Assembly: GCA_003605055.1 (NCBI GenBank)
Contig: QZKP01000075.1
Location: forward strand, 26,961 to 90,960
Direction: 5' to 3'
Source of the DNA: Desulfarculus sp.
GTDB lineage: Bacteria > Desulfobacterota > Desulfarculia > Desulfarculales > Desulfarculaceae
Length of the DNA stretch: 64,000 nt
In this document: positions 9,542 to 19,465 of the stretch, one piece after another
How positions within the stretch are numbered: position 1 is the stretch's first letter
How the letters are laid out: every line of letters starts with the position of its first letter
Notes under the pieces: generated by a model
Told to the model about the DNA's origin: nothing
The model's database searches: none
Seen by the model: the letters and a program-made list of their open reading frames with translations, nothing else
Translations under genes and position numbers: made by a program

Positions 9542-10990
9542 TCAGTTCAGGGAGTACCGCTCCATCTTGTTGTAGAGGGAGGAGCGGGATATGCCCAGCA
9601 TCTTGGCCGCCCGGCTCTTGTTGCCCCGGCAGAAGCTCAGGGCCCGCTTTATCAGCAGCACCTCGTCGTCGCTGAACTTGCGCTTCATGTCCAATTGCTC
9701 AGCGGCGTCGTCAGTCTGATCGGGATTGTTCAACCGGTTGAGGGAAGCGGCGGTGATGTGCCCGGGCAGCTCGTCGAGGTCTATGACATTGCCGTGCTGG
9801 GCCAGGCAGACCGCGCGATCCAGGGCGTTCTTTAGTTCGCGCACGTTGCCAGGCCAGGAATAGGTCATCAGGGCCCGCAAGGCCCGGTCGGTTATCTCCA
9901 CGGGGCGGGTGGAAATCTGTTTCAGGAAATGCTGGCTCAGGATCAGGATGTCTTCCCTTCTCTCCCGCAGGGGCGGGATGTGCAGGGTCAGGCCGGACAA
10001 ACGGAAGTACAGGTCCTGGCGAAATTTGCCCTCGTCCAGCAGAAAATCCATGTTCCGGTTGGTGGCCGCCACCAGCCGGAAATCCACCTCCTCGGGGATG
10101 ACGGCGCCCACCTTTTCCACCCTTTTTTCCTCCAGGACGCGCAGCAGCTTGGCCTGGGCGATCAGGGGCAGCTCGCCTATTTCGTCCAGGAAAAGGGTGC
10201 CGCCCCGGGCCATCTCGATCTTGCCGGTCTTGCCTTTGTTGTGGGCGCCGGTGAAGGCCCCGGCCGTATAGCCGAATAGCTCCGACTCCAGCAGCTCGCT
10301 GGGAATGGAGGCGCAGTTCAGGCAGACAAAGGGGCCGCGGCGGCCATTGCTGGCGTTATGTATGGAGTGGGCCAGCAGCTCCTTGCCGGTTCCGGTTTCC
10401 CCGGTGATTAAAATGGGGCTTTCGGCCTGGGCGTACCGGCGGGCCATGTCCTTGACGTGATTGAGGCCCTCGCTCACCCCCAGGATGTCCCGGAAGGTGT
10501 ATTTGGGCTTGAGCAGGTCCGACAACTGGGCCTTGTAGGTGTGGACCTTTTCCCTGAGCAGGTCCAGGCTGCGGGCCATGTCCTTGAGCTCGGATATGTC
10601 CCGGAAGATGCACTGGGTCAGGGCCCCGATCATCTTTTCGTCCCGCAAGATGGGGATGCGGTTCACCACCAGGGTTGTGCCGCCCGGGTAATGGTATTTC
10701 CAGCCCATCTCCGCCTTGCCGGTCTGGATGACCACGGGCAGGCGAGAGTCAGGGAAGTACTCGGTTATGTGCTTGCCGTAGGTGGCATCCCTGTCCACCC
10801 CGATCAACTCTTCGTACTGCTTGTTCATGAAGCGGATTATGCCTTCAGTATCCACGAATACCAGGCCCAGGTAGGCCTGATCCAGTATCAACTCCAGCGT
10901 GCTCAGAAAGTCGCGCAGCTCCCGGTAATCAGCCTTTTGATCAGGATTTAAGGACACCGCGCACATGCTCTTTTTACTCGGGGCCGCCAT
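9542..10990 (-). CDS. PAS domain sigma-54-dependent transcriptional activator
   Basis: PAS segment; [28 protein letters not shown], Fis-type HTH. Confidence 0.93.
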   Translation of the reverse strand: MAAPSKKSMCAVSLNPDQKADYRELRDFLSTLELILDQAYLGLVFVDTEGIIRFMNKQYEELIGVDRDATYGKHITEYFPDSRLPVVIQTGKAEMGWKYHYPGGTTLVVNRIPILRDEKMIGALTQCIFRDISELKDMARSLDLLREKVHTYKAQLSDLLKPKYTFRDILGVSEGLNHVKDMARRYAQAESPILITGETGTGKELLAHSIHNASNGRRGPFVCLNCASIPSELLESELFGYTAGAFTGAHNKGKTGKIEMARGGTLFLDEIGELPLIAQAKLLRVLEEKRVEKVGAVIPEEVDFRLVAATNRNMDFLLDEGKFRQDLYFRLSGLTLHIPPLRERREDILILSQHFLKQISTRPVEITDRALRALMTYSWPGNVRELKNALDRAVCLAQHGNVIDLDELPGHITAASLNRLNNPDQTDDAAEQLDMKRKFSDDEVLLIKRALSFCRGNKSRAAKMLGISRSSLYNKMERYSLN

Positions 10991-11245
10991 GATCGGTTAC
11001 CTCAAATACAGGCAGCCGGACCAAGCCGTTAACCGGACAACGCTTACTAAGCGCGAACCGATTTCCAGGAGCGCCTGGGAATCTCTAGGTTCGGCAAAAA
11101 CTATCAGATCGTAATTTCTAATAAAAATCAACTTGTATAGATACAATACACATATGGACCCCAAAATGTCCAAACAAAAGACAACTAGGTCGTTTGGTTT
11201 GAGTTGTTAACTCCCAACTAGCGGGTTTTAGATATAATTTTTCCG

Positions 11246-11261
11246 TGGCCTGGTTTTTGCT
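11246..11261 (+). promoter_or_regulatory. Sigma-54 -24/-12 promoter upstream of the AcnX operon
   Basis: TGGCCTGGTTTTTGCT, GG-N10-GC spacing; next to a sigma-54 activator gene. Confidence 0.75.
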
Positions 11262-11347
11262 AAAAATTATGACAGGTTCTTTGGTTATCATCAGGGAGCA
11301 CCGACCTGTATTTCATAGCCAGAAATTACCCCAAACCTTTCCCGGGG

Positions 11348-11401
11348 CCTGAAGACGGGCCGCGGGCGCGGCCGTTGGTACGTGACCAAATCTTCAGGAG
11401 G
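11348..11401 (+). promoter_or_regulatory. Three-way-junction leader overlapping the Shine-Dalgarno of the AcnX operon
   Basis: P1 CCTGAAGA/TCTTCAGG, P2 GGCCGC-GGGC-GCGGCC, P3 TTGGT-ACGTG-ACCAA; SD AGGAGG starts within the P1 3' strand. Confidence 0.6.
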
Positions 11402-11406
11402 TAGCC

Positions 11407-11844
11407 ATGGCGGCAAAGAAAGTTTTGAAAGGCATCACCCGCTCTAAAGGCCACGCGGCGGGAGAAGCCCTGGTCAGCGAACAGCCTCTGAGCTGGGCCC
11501 CTTTCACCATACCCAACGAAACCGGCATCATCAGCATCTTCGGGCACAAGCTCTCCGGCCAGAGCGTCAAGGACAAGATAGTGGTCTATCCCACGGTGAG
11601 CGGCTCCACCACGGGCTCCATCGGGCTTTTCTTCAAGGTCAAGGAATCCAAGGTCGGGCCCAAGGCCATCGTCTGCCGCCAGGTGCACCCCATAGACCTG
11701 GGCGGGGCCATCGCGGCCGAGATTCCGGCCGTGGACGGCCTGGACAAAGACCCCATCCAGGAGATCCAGACCGGAGATTGGGTCGAGATTCAGGCGGCGG
11801 AGGTGGGCCAGGAGGCCGTCGTCACCATCAGCCGCAAGGCATAG
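11407..11844 (+). CDS. Aconitase X swivel domain / small subunit (DUF126 family)
   Basis: GITRSKGHAAGEALVSEQPLSWAPF, VVYPTVSGSTTGSIGLF; directly precedes the catalytic subunit. Confidence 0.85.
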   Translation: MAAKKVLKGITRSKGHAAGEALVSEQPLSWAPFTIPNETGIISIFGHKLSGQSVKDKIVVYPTVSGSTTGSIGLFFKVKESKVGPKAIVCRQVHPIDLGGAIAAEIPAVDGLDKDPIQEIQTGDWVEIQAAEVGQEAVVTISRKA

Positions 11845-11892
11845 CCGCGCACCTGTTCAAACCCAGCACCATATCCCGGAGGAGGGGTTCCC

Positions 11893-13218
11893 ATGAAACT
11901 GACCAGGCACGAGCAGGAGATGCTCGCTGGCAAGCAGGGCGAGGCCAAACGCGTCGCCATGGAGAAGCTGGTGGATTTCGGCGTGGCGGTGGGCGCGGAA
12001 GAGATGGCGACCCTGTCCAACGTGCACTACGGCACCTGTTTGATTATGCCGCGCTCCACGCCCGGATACTCCAAGTATGAGTTGGGGCAATCTTCGATAA
12101 TGAGGGAATTCATCGAAATGGGGGCCAAGGTCACCGACGATCCGAACTGCATCTGCTCCACGGACCCCCTGTTCCTGCAACTGGATAAGTACGAAGAGGA
12201 AGGCTATCCCTGGAACCATAAGCACTACAAGATGCCCAGGGTCATCTATGAGGCGGTGGTCAAGGGCTACGAGGAGTGCAAGAAGATGGGCATGGTGCTG
12301 CCCCAGTCCTGCACGCCGCACTTCAACACGGTCATCCCCAAGAAGGACGAATACGTGGTCTCGGTGGAGTCCAGCTACGCGGCCTACATCAACAGCATTC
12401 TGGGCGCTCGCGCCAACCGGGAGAACACCGTGACCCTGATCTACGCCGCGTTCACCGGCGTGCACCCCAAGTACGGCACCATGCTGGACGAGAACCGCCG
12501 CGCCCAGATGGTCTTTGAGCTCACCGACGAGGTCAGGGACAACCTGGTCTATTCGGCCGACTGGGCCGCCCTGGGCGCCGCCGTGGCCATGAAGGCCAAC
12601 AACCGGGTGCCGGCCATCCTCAACCTGCCCAAGCCCATGAGCAACGAGGGCGCCAAGCTTCTCACCGGCTGCGCCTCCCCGGGCATGAACGATCCCATGC
12701 TGCACTTCATCGGCATCAGTCCCGAGTCCCCCACCCTGGCGGCTGCCTTTGGCGGCAAGGTGCCCAAGGACGTGGAGCGCATCACCGTCACCTTGTCCGA
12801 CCTCAAGCAAATCTACCAGGCGCTCTGCTCGGCCAAGAGCGACAAGGTGGATATCGTCCACGTGGGCTGCCCCCACCTGACCTACTACGAGATACGCCAG
12901 ATCGCCAAGCTGATCGAGGGCCGCAAGGTCAGCGACAACGTTTACTTCTGGGTGCAGACCGACACCCCCACCTACTATATGGCCCATCACCACGGCGAGG
13001 CCCAGGTCATCGAGAAGGCCGGCGGCAAGATTTACCACTCCACCTGTTTCGGCCTGCTGCCCATACGCGACTGGGGCAATGACCTGAACATCGCCACCAA
13101 CAGCTTCAAGGGCGTCAAGCTCTTCGGCGGCCAGGGCCAGGGCTGGATGTTCGGGGCCATGCCCGATCTCATTAACGCGGCCGTGACCGGCAAGTTCGCC
13201 TCCACCCGCTGGTCCTAG
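11893..13218 (+). CDS. Aconitase X catalytic subunit (DUF521 family)
   Basis: LTRHEQEMLAGKQGEAKRVAMEKLVDFG; AcnX-like body; follows the swivel subunit. Confidence 0.88.
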   Translation: MKLTRHEQEMLAGKQGEAKRVAMEKLVDFGVAVGAEEMATLSNVHYGTCLIMPRSTPGYSKYELGQSSIMREFIEMGAKVTDDPNCICSTDPLFLQLDKYEEEGYPWNHKHYKMPRVIYEAVVKGYEECKKMGMVLPQSCTPHFNTVIPKKDEYVVSVESSYAAYINSILGARANRENTVTLIYAAFTGVHPKYGTMLDENRRAQMVFELTDEVRDNLVYSADWAALGAAVAMKANNRVPAILNLPKPMSNEGAKLLTGCASPGMNDPMLHFIGISPESPTLAAAFGGKVPKDVERITVTLSDLKQIYQALCSAKSDKVDIVHVGCPHLTYYEIRQIAKLIEGRKVSDNVYFWVQTDTPTYYMAHHHGEAQVIEKAGGKIYHSTCFGLLPIRDWGNDLNIATNSFKGVKLFGGQGQGWMFGAMPDLINAAVTGKFASTRWS

Positions 13219-13331
13219 GCGGCGAGGCGTAATATGGGCGGCCTCCCGGCGTGGTTCCCAGGCCAGGGCGCCCCGGGCCCCGCCGGGCGCGGGGACCGGA
13301 TTCACGGGGGAGTGCAGAGGAGGTTCAACCG

Positions 13332-14462
13332 ATGAAGGCTTTGGATACCTTGATCCAGTACGGCCAGAGCAACCCCAGCGCTGCGGTGCAAGAGTGGAAG
13401 GCCGCGGGCGGCAAGGTGCTGGGCTATTGGTGCTCCTACATCCCCATAGAGTTGATATACGCCGCCGGCGCGCTGCCCTACCGCGTGCGGGGCGCCGGAG
13501 CCACGGGCACGGACCAGGCCGATCACGACATGTCCCCGGTGTGCAACTGCTCCTTCCCCCGCGCCGTCCTGGACCTGGCCCACCGGGGGGTATATGACTT
13601 CCTGGACGGCATCATCGGCATGAACGAGTGCGACCACGGCCGCCGGGCCTTCGAGCTGTGGGTGGAGAGGCTGCACCCCCCGTACCATCACTTCGTTTAC
13701 GTCCCCCGCACCCGCAAACAGGCCTCTATAAGGCAGTATGCGGTGGAGCTGGAGAAGCTCAAGGCCAGCCTGGAGCAGCACCTGGGCACTGAGATCACGC
13801 CCCAGGCCCTGCAAGAGTCGGTGAGCCTGTGCAATGAAAACCGGGCCCTCTTGAAGCAACTGCAAGAGGTGTTTCAGGAGGACCACCCGCCCCTCACGGG
13901 CACCCAGCGCCACCACATAGTCAACGCCTCGGTGAGCATCCCGCCCGAGACCTTGAACAAGCTGCTGCGCGAGCTGCTGGCGGAGGTTAAGCAGATGCCC
14001 CGCCTGGACGGGCAGCGGGTGCGGGTCATGATCGCCGGCTGGGTGGGCGACGACACCCTGGTGCACCGGGCCATAGAGGATTCCGGCGGGCTGGTGGTGG
14101 TTGACAACTGCTGCTTCGGGGCCCGGTCTTATTGGGACCCGATCAACTTCGATCCCCTGGACCCCCTGGGCTCCCTGGCCCTGTCCTACCTGAGCCGGCT
14201 GGGCTGCCCGCGCATGTTCGCCACCTTCGGCGACCGCTTCGCCATGCTGGAGCAGGCGGCCCGGGACTACCGGGTGGACGGGATCGTGCACACCCGCTTG
14301 CAGTTCTGCGACCTGCACGGCCTGGAGAACGTTTTTTTGACCAGGCGCAAACAGCAACTGGAGGTCCCGGTCAGCGCCACCCTGGTGCTGGACTACATCG
14401 GACAGGACGAAGGCCGCGTCCGGACCCGCATGGAGGCATTTATCGAGCAACTGGGCAAGTAG
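13332..14462 (+). CDS. 2-hydroxyacyl-CoA dehydratase / benzoyl-CoA reductase family subunit
   Basis: GKVLGYWCSYIPIELIYAAGALPYRVRG; ORF track starts at 13251, ATG at 13332 with SD preferred. Confidence 0.85.
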   Translation: MKALDTLIQYGQSNPSAAVQEWKAAGGKVLGYWCSYIPIELIYAAGALPYRVRGAGATGTDQADHDMSPVCNCSFPRAVLDLAHRGVYDFLDGIIGMNECDHGRRAFELWVERLHPPYHHFVYVPRTRKQASIRQYAVELEKLKASLEQHLGTEITPQALQESVSLCNENRALLKQLQEVFQEDHPPLTGTQRHHIVNASVSIPPETLNKLLRELLAEVKQMPRLDGQRVRVMIAGWVGDDTLVHRAIEDSGGLVVVDNCCFGARSYWDPINFDPLDPLGSLALSYLSRLGCPRMFATFGDRFAMLEQAARDYRVDGIVHTRLQFCDLHGLENVFLTRRKQQLEVPVSATLVLDYIGQDEGRVRTRMEAFIEQLGK

Positions 14463-14492
14463 GCGCGTCGCTGCTTACCACAGGAGAGAGTG

Positions 14493-15827
14493 ATGCCTAA
14501 TCTCAAGGGATTTCAGTTCAAGACCTACGATTTTTCCAAGCGTCTGGACACCAAGGTCGATCTCATAGAGGTCATCAATAACACGGTGGCGAAGGCCTTC
14601 AGGAACCAGCCCGAGCCGGTGCGCTGGATTTTCGAACCCCTCCTGCAATACATAGACGAGCTCAACTACTGCCGGGAACACCCGGACAAGGTGGTGTACC
14701 GCCACTTCACCTTCGCGCCGGAAATGGTCTATGCCATGGACTGCGTGTCCTTCGTGCCCGAGGCGCTGACCTTCATCATGCCCACGGAGTATTTGTGCGC
14801 CCTGGTGGACGAGGGGCGGGAGATGGGCATGCCGGATCACTGGTGCGGGTTCCTGGGCGGGGTGCTGGCCCCCATAATGTACGGCCGCCTGCCCCAGCCC
14901 AAGGCCATCCTGCACTGCAACCAGCCCTGCGACAACAGCGTGGCCCAGGGCACGGTCTTGGCCGAAAGCTACCCGGACACGGAGATGTTCATACTGGACA
15001 ACCCCTACACCGACGACGAGGCGGGGGTGCAGTTCTGCGCCGAGCAGCTCCGGGAGGGCTTTAAATACCTGGAGCGCATGACCGGCCAGAAGCTGGACCT
15101 GGACCGGTTCCGGCAGGTGATGAAGAACTCGGCCCGGGCCTACGAGCTGATCTACCAGATCAACGAATACAAGAAGGCGGTTCCCTGCCCCATTCCCACC
15201 AGCGTCATCCTGCGCACCACCAGCGGGGCCTTTTACGGGCTCACGGGCACGGGGGGTCTGGTGCAGTGGCTGGAGAAGCACCTGGCCGACGCCAAGATGC
15301 GCTACGAGAAGGGCATCGGCGGCTTCCGCCAGGAAAAGCTGCGGGTGGTGTGGAACCTGTCCTGGCCGGTTTTCGATTACAGCGTGTACGATTGGATGGA
15401 GGAGGCCTTCGGCGCCATCGCCGTGGCCTACCACTCGGCGGAGCCGTTCTACCAGCCGCCGCCGGATTTAGATTACAGCAAGGCCTCCTTCGAGGTGCTG
15501 CTGCGCGAGCTGGCGCTACGCAACAACAACCACGCCATGGGCCGGCAGGGCCGCGGGCACATGATGACCTTCGTGGACGACTCGCTGAAGTGGTGCCGCG
15601 AGTTCAAGGCCGACGCCGGCATCTTCGCCGGCCACTGGCAGTGCCAGGCCAACTGGGCCGCGGCCCAGCTCACCAAGGAGAAGCTCATGGAGGAGCTGGG
15701 CATCCCCATGCTGGTGATGGTGGTGGACCAGTTGGACCCCCGCGTGGTCTCCGCCGAGCAGATGGCCTCGCGCATGGAGCCTTTCCTGGAGATGGTGACC
15801 GCCAAGAAGGAAGGTAGTGTCCAATAG
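14493..15827 (+). CDS. 2-hydroxyacyl-CoA dehydratase / benzoyl-CoA reductase family subunit
   Basis: LHCNQPCDNSVAQG, GIPMLVMVVDQLDPRVVSAEQMASRMEPFLEM; paired with the upstream subunit and an activase. Confidence 0.82.
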   Translation: MPNLKGFQFKTYDFSKRLDTKVDLIEVINNTVAKAFRNQPEPVRWIFEPLLQYIDELNYCREHPDKVVYRHFTFAPEMVYAMDCVSFVPEALTFIMPTEYLCALVDEGREMGMPDHWCGFLGGVLAPIMYGRLPQPKAILHCNQPCDNSVAQGTVLAESYPDTEMFILDNPYTDDEAGVQFCAEQLREGFKYLERMTGQKLDLDRFRQVMKNSARAYELIYQINEYKKAVPCPIPTSVILRTTSGAFYGLTGTGGLVQWLEKHLADAKMRYEKGIGGFRQEKLRVVWNLSWPVFDYSVYDWMEEAFGAIAVAYHSAEPFYQPPPDLDYSKASFEVLLRELALRNNNHAMGRQGRGHMMTFVDDSLKWCREFKADAGIFAGHWQCQANWAAAQLTKEKLMEELGIPMLVMVVDQLDPRVVSAEQMASRMEPFLEMVTAKKEGSVQ

Positions 15828-15912
15828 GGACAGGCCGGTTAGCGCCCTGGAGTATTGCTTAAGGCCGCCAGGCCGCGGGCGGCGTGGTTTGCGGAAAGGA
15901 CGTTGGGCGGGC

Positions 15913-16710
15913 ATGGCCATAGTGGCGGGATGCGACATCGGCTCGGTCTCCGGCAAGGCGGTCCTCTTTGACGGCCAGCGCATACTGGCCAGCGCGGTCA
16001 TACCCTCCCGGCCCCTGCCGGCCGTAACCGCGGAGGAGGTGCTGGGCCTGGCCGCCGGACAGGCCGGCGTGTCCCCCGGAGACATCGCCTACCTGGTGGG
16101 CACGGGCTACGGCCGGGTGAAGGTGCCGGGCGCCCAGAAAACAGTGTCGGAGATCACCTGCCACGCCCGGGGGGCGGCCTTTTACAACCGCGACGCGGCC
16201 ACCCTGATTGACGTGGGCGGGCAGGACTCCAAGGTCATCTCCCTGTCGCCGGAAGGCAGCGGCCAGGTCCTGGAATTCTCCATGAACGACAAGTGCGCGG
16301 CGGGCACCGGGCGCTTCCTGGAGGTGATGGCCAAGGTCTTTGAAATGCCCATCGAGCGCTTCGGGGGCGCGGCTCTGCGGGCCCGGCGCTGCCTGGCCAT
16401 CTCCAGCCAGTGCACCGTTTTCGCCGAAAGCGAAGTGGTCTGCCTCATCGGCCAGGAAAAGGACATGAACGAGATCATCGCCGGCATCTGCGACGCGGTG
16501 GCCGCGCGGGTGGCGACCCTGGTGGGCCGCGTCACCCTGCGGGAAAAGGTCTATATGTCCGGCGGGGTGGCCAAGAACCAGGGGGTGAGGCAGAGGCTGG
16601 AAAGCCGGCTCGGCGTCAAGATATGGGAGTTGGCCGGCGACCCTCTCATCGCCGGCGCCCTGGGGGCCGCCTTGATCGCCATGGACGCCCTCAACAAACA
16701 ACGTCCGTAA
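15913..16710 (+). CDS. Acyl-CoA dehydratase activase (BcrAD/BadFG/HgdC family)
   Basis: GCDIGSVSGKAVLFD, DVGGQDSKVISL, MNDKCAAGTGRFLEVMA, MSGGVAKNQGV. Confidence 0.93.
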   Translation: MAIVAGCDIGSVSGKAVLFDGQRILASAVIPSRPLPAVTAEEVLGLAAGQAGVSPGDIAYLVGTGYGRVKVPGAQKTVSEITCHARGAAFYNRDAATLIDVGGQDSKVISLSPEGSGQVLEFSMNDKCAAGTGRFLEVMAKVFEMPIERFGGAALRARRCLAISSQCTVFAESEVVCLIGQEKDMNEIIAGICDAVAARVATLVGRVTLREKVYMSGGVAKNQGVRQRLESRLGVKIWELAGDPLIAGALGAALIAMDALNKQRP

Positions 16711-16732
16711 GTCAGGCTGGCTGGAAGATGCA

Positions 16733-17533
16733 ATGACCGTATCAGAGGCGGAAGAAAACTTTTTCCCGGGGTGCAGGTTCCGGCTGGCGGTCACCGGCAA
16801 GGGCGGCGTGGGCAAGACCATCATCGCCGCCCTGATCGGACGCCGCCTCAAGGAACAAGGCAAGAGGGTCCTGCTGGTGGACGGGGACCCGGCCATGGGG
16901 CTGGCCTATGTCTTCGGCGCCGACACCAGCAAGACCATCGGCGGGTTCCGCGACCAGTTGCGCAAGAACCCAAAGTTGAAGCGGGAGGCCGAAACGGCCC
17001 CCATCAAGGAAATGCTGGTGCGGGAGGGCCTGATCCATCTGGATGAACAGACCAGCATGCTCATCATGGGCAAGGACGAGAGCGACGACTGCTTCTGCGG
17101 GGTCAACAGCCTGCTCAAATACGGAATCGGGAGCATCGCCAGGGACTATGAGGCCATGGTCATTGACTGCGAGGCAGGCCTGGAGCAGGTCAGGCGGCGG
17201 GTCCTCAACACGGTCAACGTCCTGCTGGTGGTATCGGATATGAGCGCCCGGGGCACCTGGACCGCCCGCCAGATAGCCGGGGTTCTCGCCCGCCAGGAAG
17301 CAGACGTGGTGTTGCCGGCAAGAGCCGGCTTGGTCATCAACCGGTACCAGGGGAATCAGGCTTTCCTGGGGCGGGCCCAAGAACAGACCGGCCTGGAGCT
17401 TCTGGCCGCGATCCCCGAGGATGGCTGGGTCTCCGAGTTGGACCTGAGCGGCAGAACCATCAACGAGCTGCCCGCCGAGGCCCCCAGCTATGCCAGCGTG
17501 CAGGCTATGCTGGAGCGGCTGCGGCTTTCTTAG
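16733..17533 (+). CDS. CooC/MinD-type P-loop ATPase
   Basis: Deviant Walker A GKGGVGKT; CFCG motif; VDGDPAMGLAYVFG. Confidence 0.85.
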   Translation: MTVSEAEENFFPGCRFRLAVTGKGGVGKTIIAALIGRRLKEQGKRVLLVDGDPAMGLAYVFGADTSKTIGGFRDQLRKNPKLKREAETAPIKEMLVREGLIHLDEQTSMLIMGKDESDDCFCGVNSLLKYGIGSIARDYEAMVIDCEAGLEQVRRRVLNTVNVLLVVSDMSARGTWTARQIAGVLARQEADVVLPARAGLVINRYQGNQAFLGRAQEQTGLELLAAIPEDGWVSELDLSGRTINELPAEAPSYASVQAMLERLRLS

Positions 17534-17550
17534 GGTACGGGAGGAACACA

Positions 17551-18627
17551 ATGGACGTTTACCAGCGCCTGGCCCAGAAGCTCGATCAGTTGCCCGAGGG
17601 CTTTCCGGCCACCGGTAGCGGCGTGGAACTCCGTATTCTGCGCCAGATATTCGAGCCCGCGGAAGCGGAGATGGCCTTGCAAATGAGCCCCCTGCCCGAG
17701 ACGGCCGAGGCCATCGCGGAGCGCTTGGGCAGGCCCGTGCCGGAGATGCGGGCCACCCTGGAGGACATGGCCCGCAAGGGGCAGATCGCCAGCTTCAAGA
17801 TGGGCGGGCAGCAGATGTACAGGATGGCTCCCTTCGTGGTGGGCATATATGAATTTCAGCGGCGGGAGCGGCTGACCAAGGAGCTGGCCGAGCTGGTCGA
17901 AGAATACATGCCCTCGCTCAGCCAGAAGGTGGGCGGCTTCGGGCCGCATCTGACCCGGGTGATCCCGGTCAACGCGCCGCTCAAGGCGGACCTGAACATC
18001 CTGCCCCGCGACGACATCCGCCAGATCATCGCCAAGGCCAAGTCCTTCCGGGTGCAGGACTGCGTCTGCCGCCGGGAGCAGGGCCTGCTGGACAACCGCT
18101 GCCAGCACACCCTGCACTGCTGCCTGCAGTATTCCATGGAGGAGGACGCCTACGCCTATTTCAACCTGGACGGCGAGGTGGTCAGCCGGGAGGAGGCCCT
18201 GCGCATCGTGGAGGCGGCCGAGCAGGAGGGCCTGGTGCACTCCACCTACAACGTGGAGGAGGCGCCGGGCGGCTTTCTGTGCAACTGCTGCCCCTGTTGC
18301 TGCGGGCTGCTGCGCAGCCTGAAAGAGTTCGATTCGCCCTACGTGCTGGCCCGAAGCAGCTACCTGGCCAGCATTGATCAAGACACCTGCCAGGCCTGCG
18401 GCCTGTGCAAGGACGAGCGCTGCCCCATGGACGCCATCAGCGAAGAAGACGGCGTCTACCGCGTGCTGGCCGAACGCTGCCTGGGCTGCGGGGTTTGCGC
18501 GGTCACCTGCCCTTCGGATTCAATCACCCTGCTTGCGCGGCCCCAGGCGGACCGCGTCGACATCGCCAAGAATATGATTGACTGGGCCCAGAGGCGCTTA
18601 GCGCAAAGGGAGCAGGGTCAAGGCTGA
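17551..18627 (+). CDS. 4Fe-4S ferredoxin domain protein with an additional Cys-rich region
   Basis: CQACGLCKDERCP and CLGCGVCAVTCP; upstream CVCRREQ and CNCCPCCCG clusters. Confidence 0.85.
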   Translation: MDVYQRLAQKLDQLPEGFPATGSGVELRILRQIFEPAEAEMALQMSPLPETAEAIAERLGRPVPEMRATLEDMARKGQIASFKMGGQQMYRMAPFVVGIYEFQRRERLTKELAELVEEYMPSLSQKVGGFGPHLTRVIPVNAPLKADLNILPRDDIRQIIAKAKSFRVQDCVCRREQGLLDNRCQHTLHCCLQYSMEEDAYAYFNLDGEVVSREEALRIVEAAEQEGLVHSTYNVEEAPGGFLCNCCPCCCGLLRSLKEFDSPYVLARSSYLASIDQDTCQACGLCKDERCPMDAISEEDGVYRVLAERCLGCGVCAVTCPSDSITLLARPQADRVDIAKNMIDWAQRRLAQREQGQG

Positions 18628-18691
18628 CGACCCCAAGCAGGGGGTCTTGAAGGCAGGAACTCAGGCCAGGGCGGGCATGGCCTGGACCAGG

Positions 18692-18730
18692 CGAAAAAAC
18701 AGAGGGGTTGGCCCAGCGGCCAACCCCTTT
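18692..18730 (-). terminator. Intrinsic terminator downstream of tRNA-Arg
   Basis: 11-bp stem AGGGGTTGGCC-CAGC-GGCCAACCCCT followed on - strand by a T run. Confidence 0.75.
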
Positions 18731-18736
18731 ATTGCC

Positions 18737-18813
<77 letters not shown>

Positions 18814-18976
18814 GTGTTTTCGTTGGGTTTATCTACCACAGCTCCGATTGCTTGTCCACAGCCCAAACCCCGCCGCGGCCCTCCTGGCCGGAGAAAAAAG
18901 TGCCGATTTCCCTTTGCCGGGGATGCGCTATAATGGTCCCGAGAATGTTACCTTTTTCGCGCGCAAGGAGTTAGCC

Positions 18977-19465
18977 ATGCAAGATTGCCAAGTTGCCATC
19001 AAGAAGGTCATTGCCGCCCTGGACCTGAGCGGCTATTCGGAGATCACCTTCGTCCACGCCCTGGACCAGGCCAAGACTCATGGCGCAGAACTGATTATCG
19101 TCAACGTAATCAATGACAAGGGCCTGGAGGCCCTGGACAAGCTGCAGGTGGAGGGCTACGATGTGCTGGGCCGCGACGGCTTCATCCGCACCGTCACCGA
19201 GCAGCGCACCGAGGAGTTCCAGCGGGACTACCTGAGCCGCACCGGCGACGTGCCCACCCGCCTCATTTTCCGAGTGGGCACCCCCTACCACGAGTTGGTG
19301 GAGGTGGTCAAGCAGGAGGGCGCGGAAATTATCGTCACCGGCACCAAGGGCCGCAGCAACCTGGCCGGCACCCTGTTCGGCTCCACGGCCGAGAAGGTGT
19401 TCCGCCGGGCGCCCTGCCTGGTGCTGTCGGTGCGCGGCCCCGAGCACTGCCGCATGCCCAGCTAG
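18977..19465 (+). CDS. Universal stress protein (UspA family)
   Basis: KKVIAALDLSGYSE, IIVTGTKGRSNLAGTLFGSTAEKVFRRAPCLVLSVR; ORF track start 18848, ATG 18977 preferred. Confidence 0.88.
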   Translation: MQDCQVAIKKVIAALDLSGYSEITFVHALDQAKTHGAELIIVNVINDKGLEALDKLQVEGYDVLGRDGFIRTVTEQRTEEFQRDYLSRTGDVPTRLIFRVGTPYHELVEVVKQEGAEIIVTGTKGRSNLAGTLFGSTAEKVFRRAPCLVLSVRGPEHCRMPS

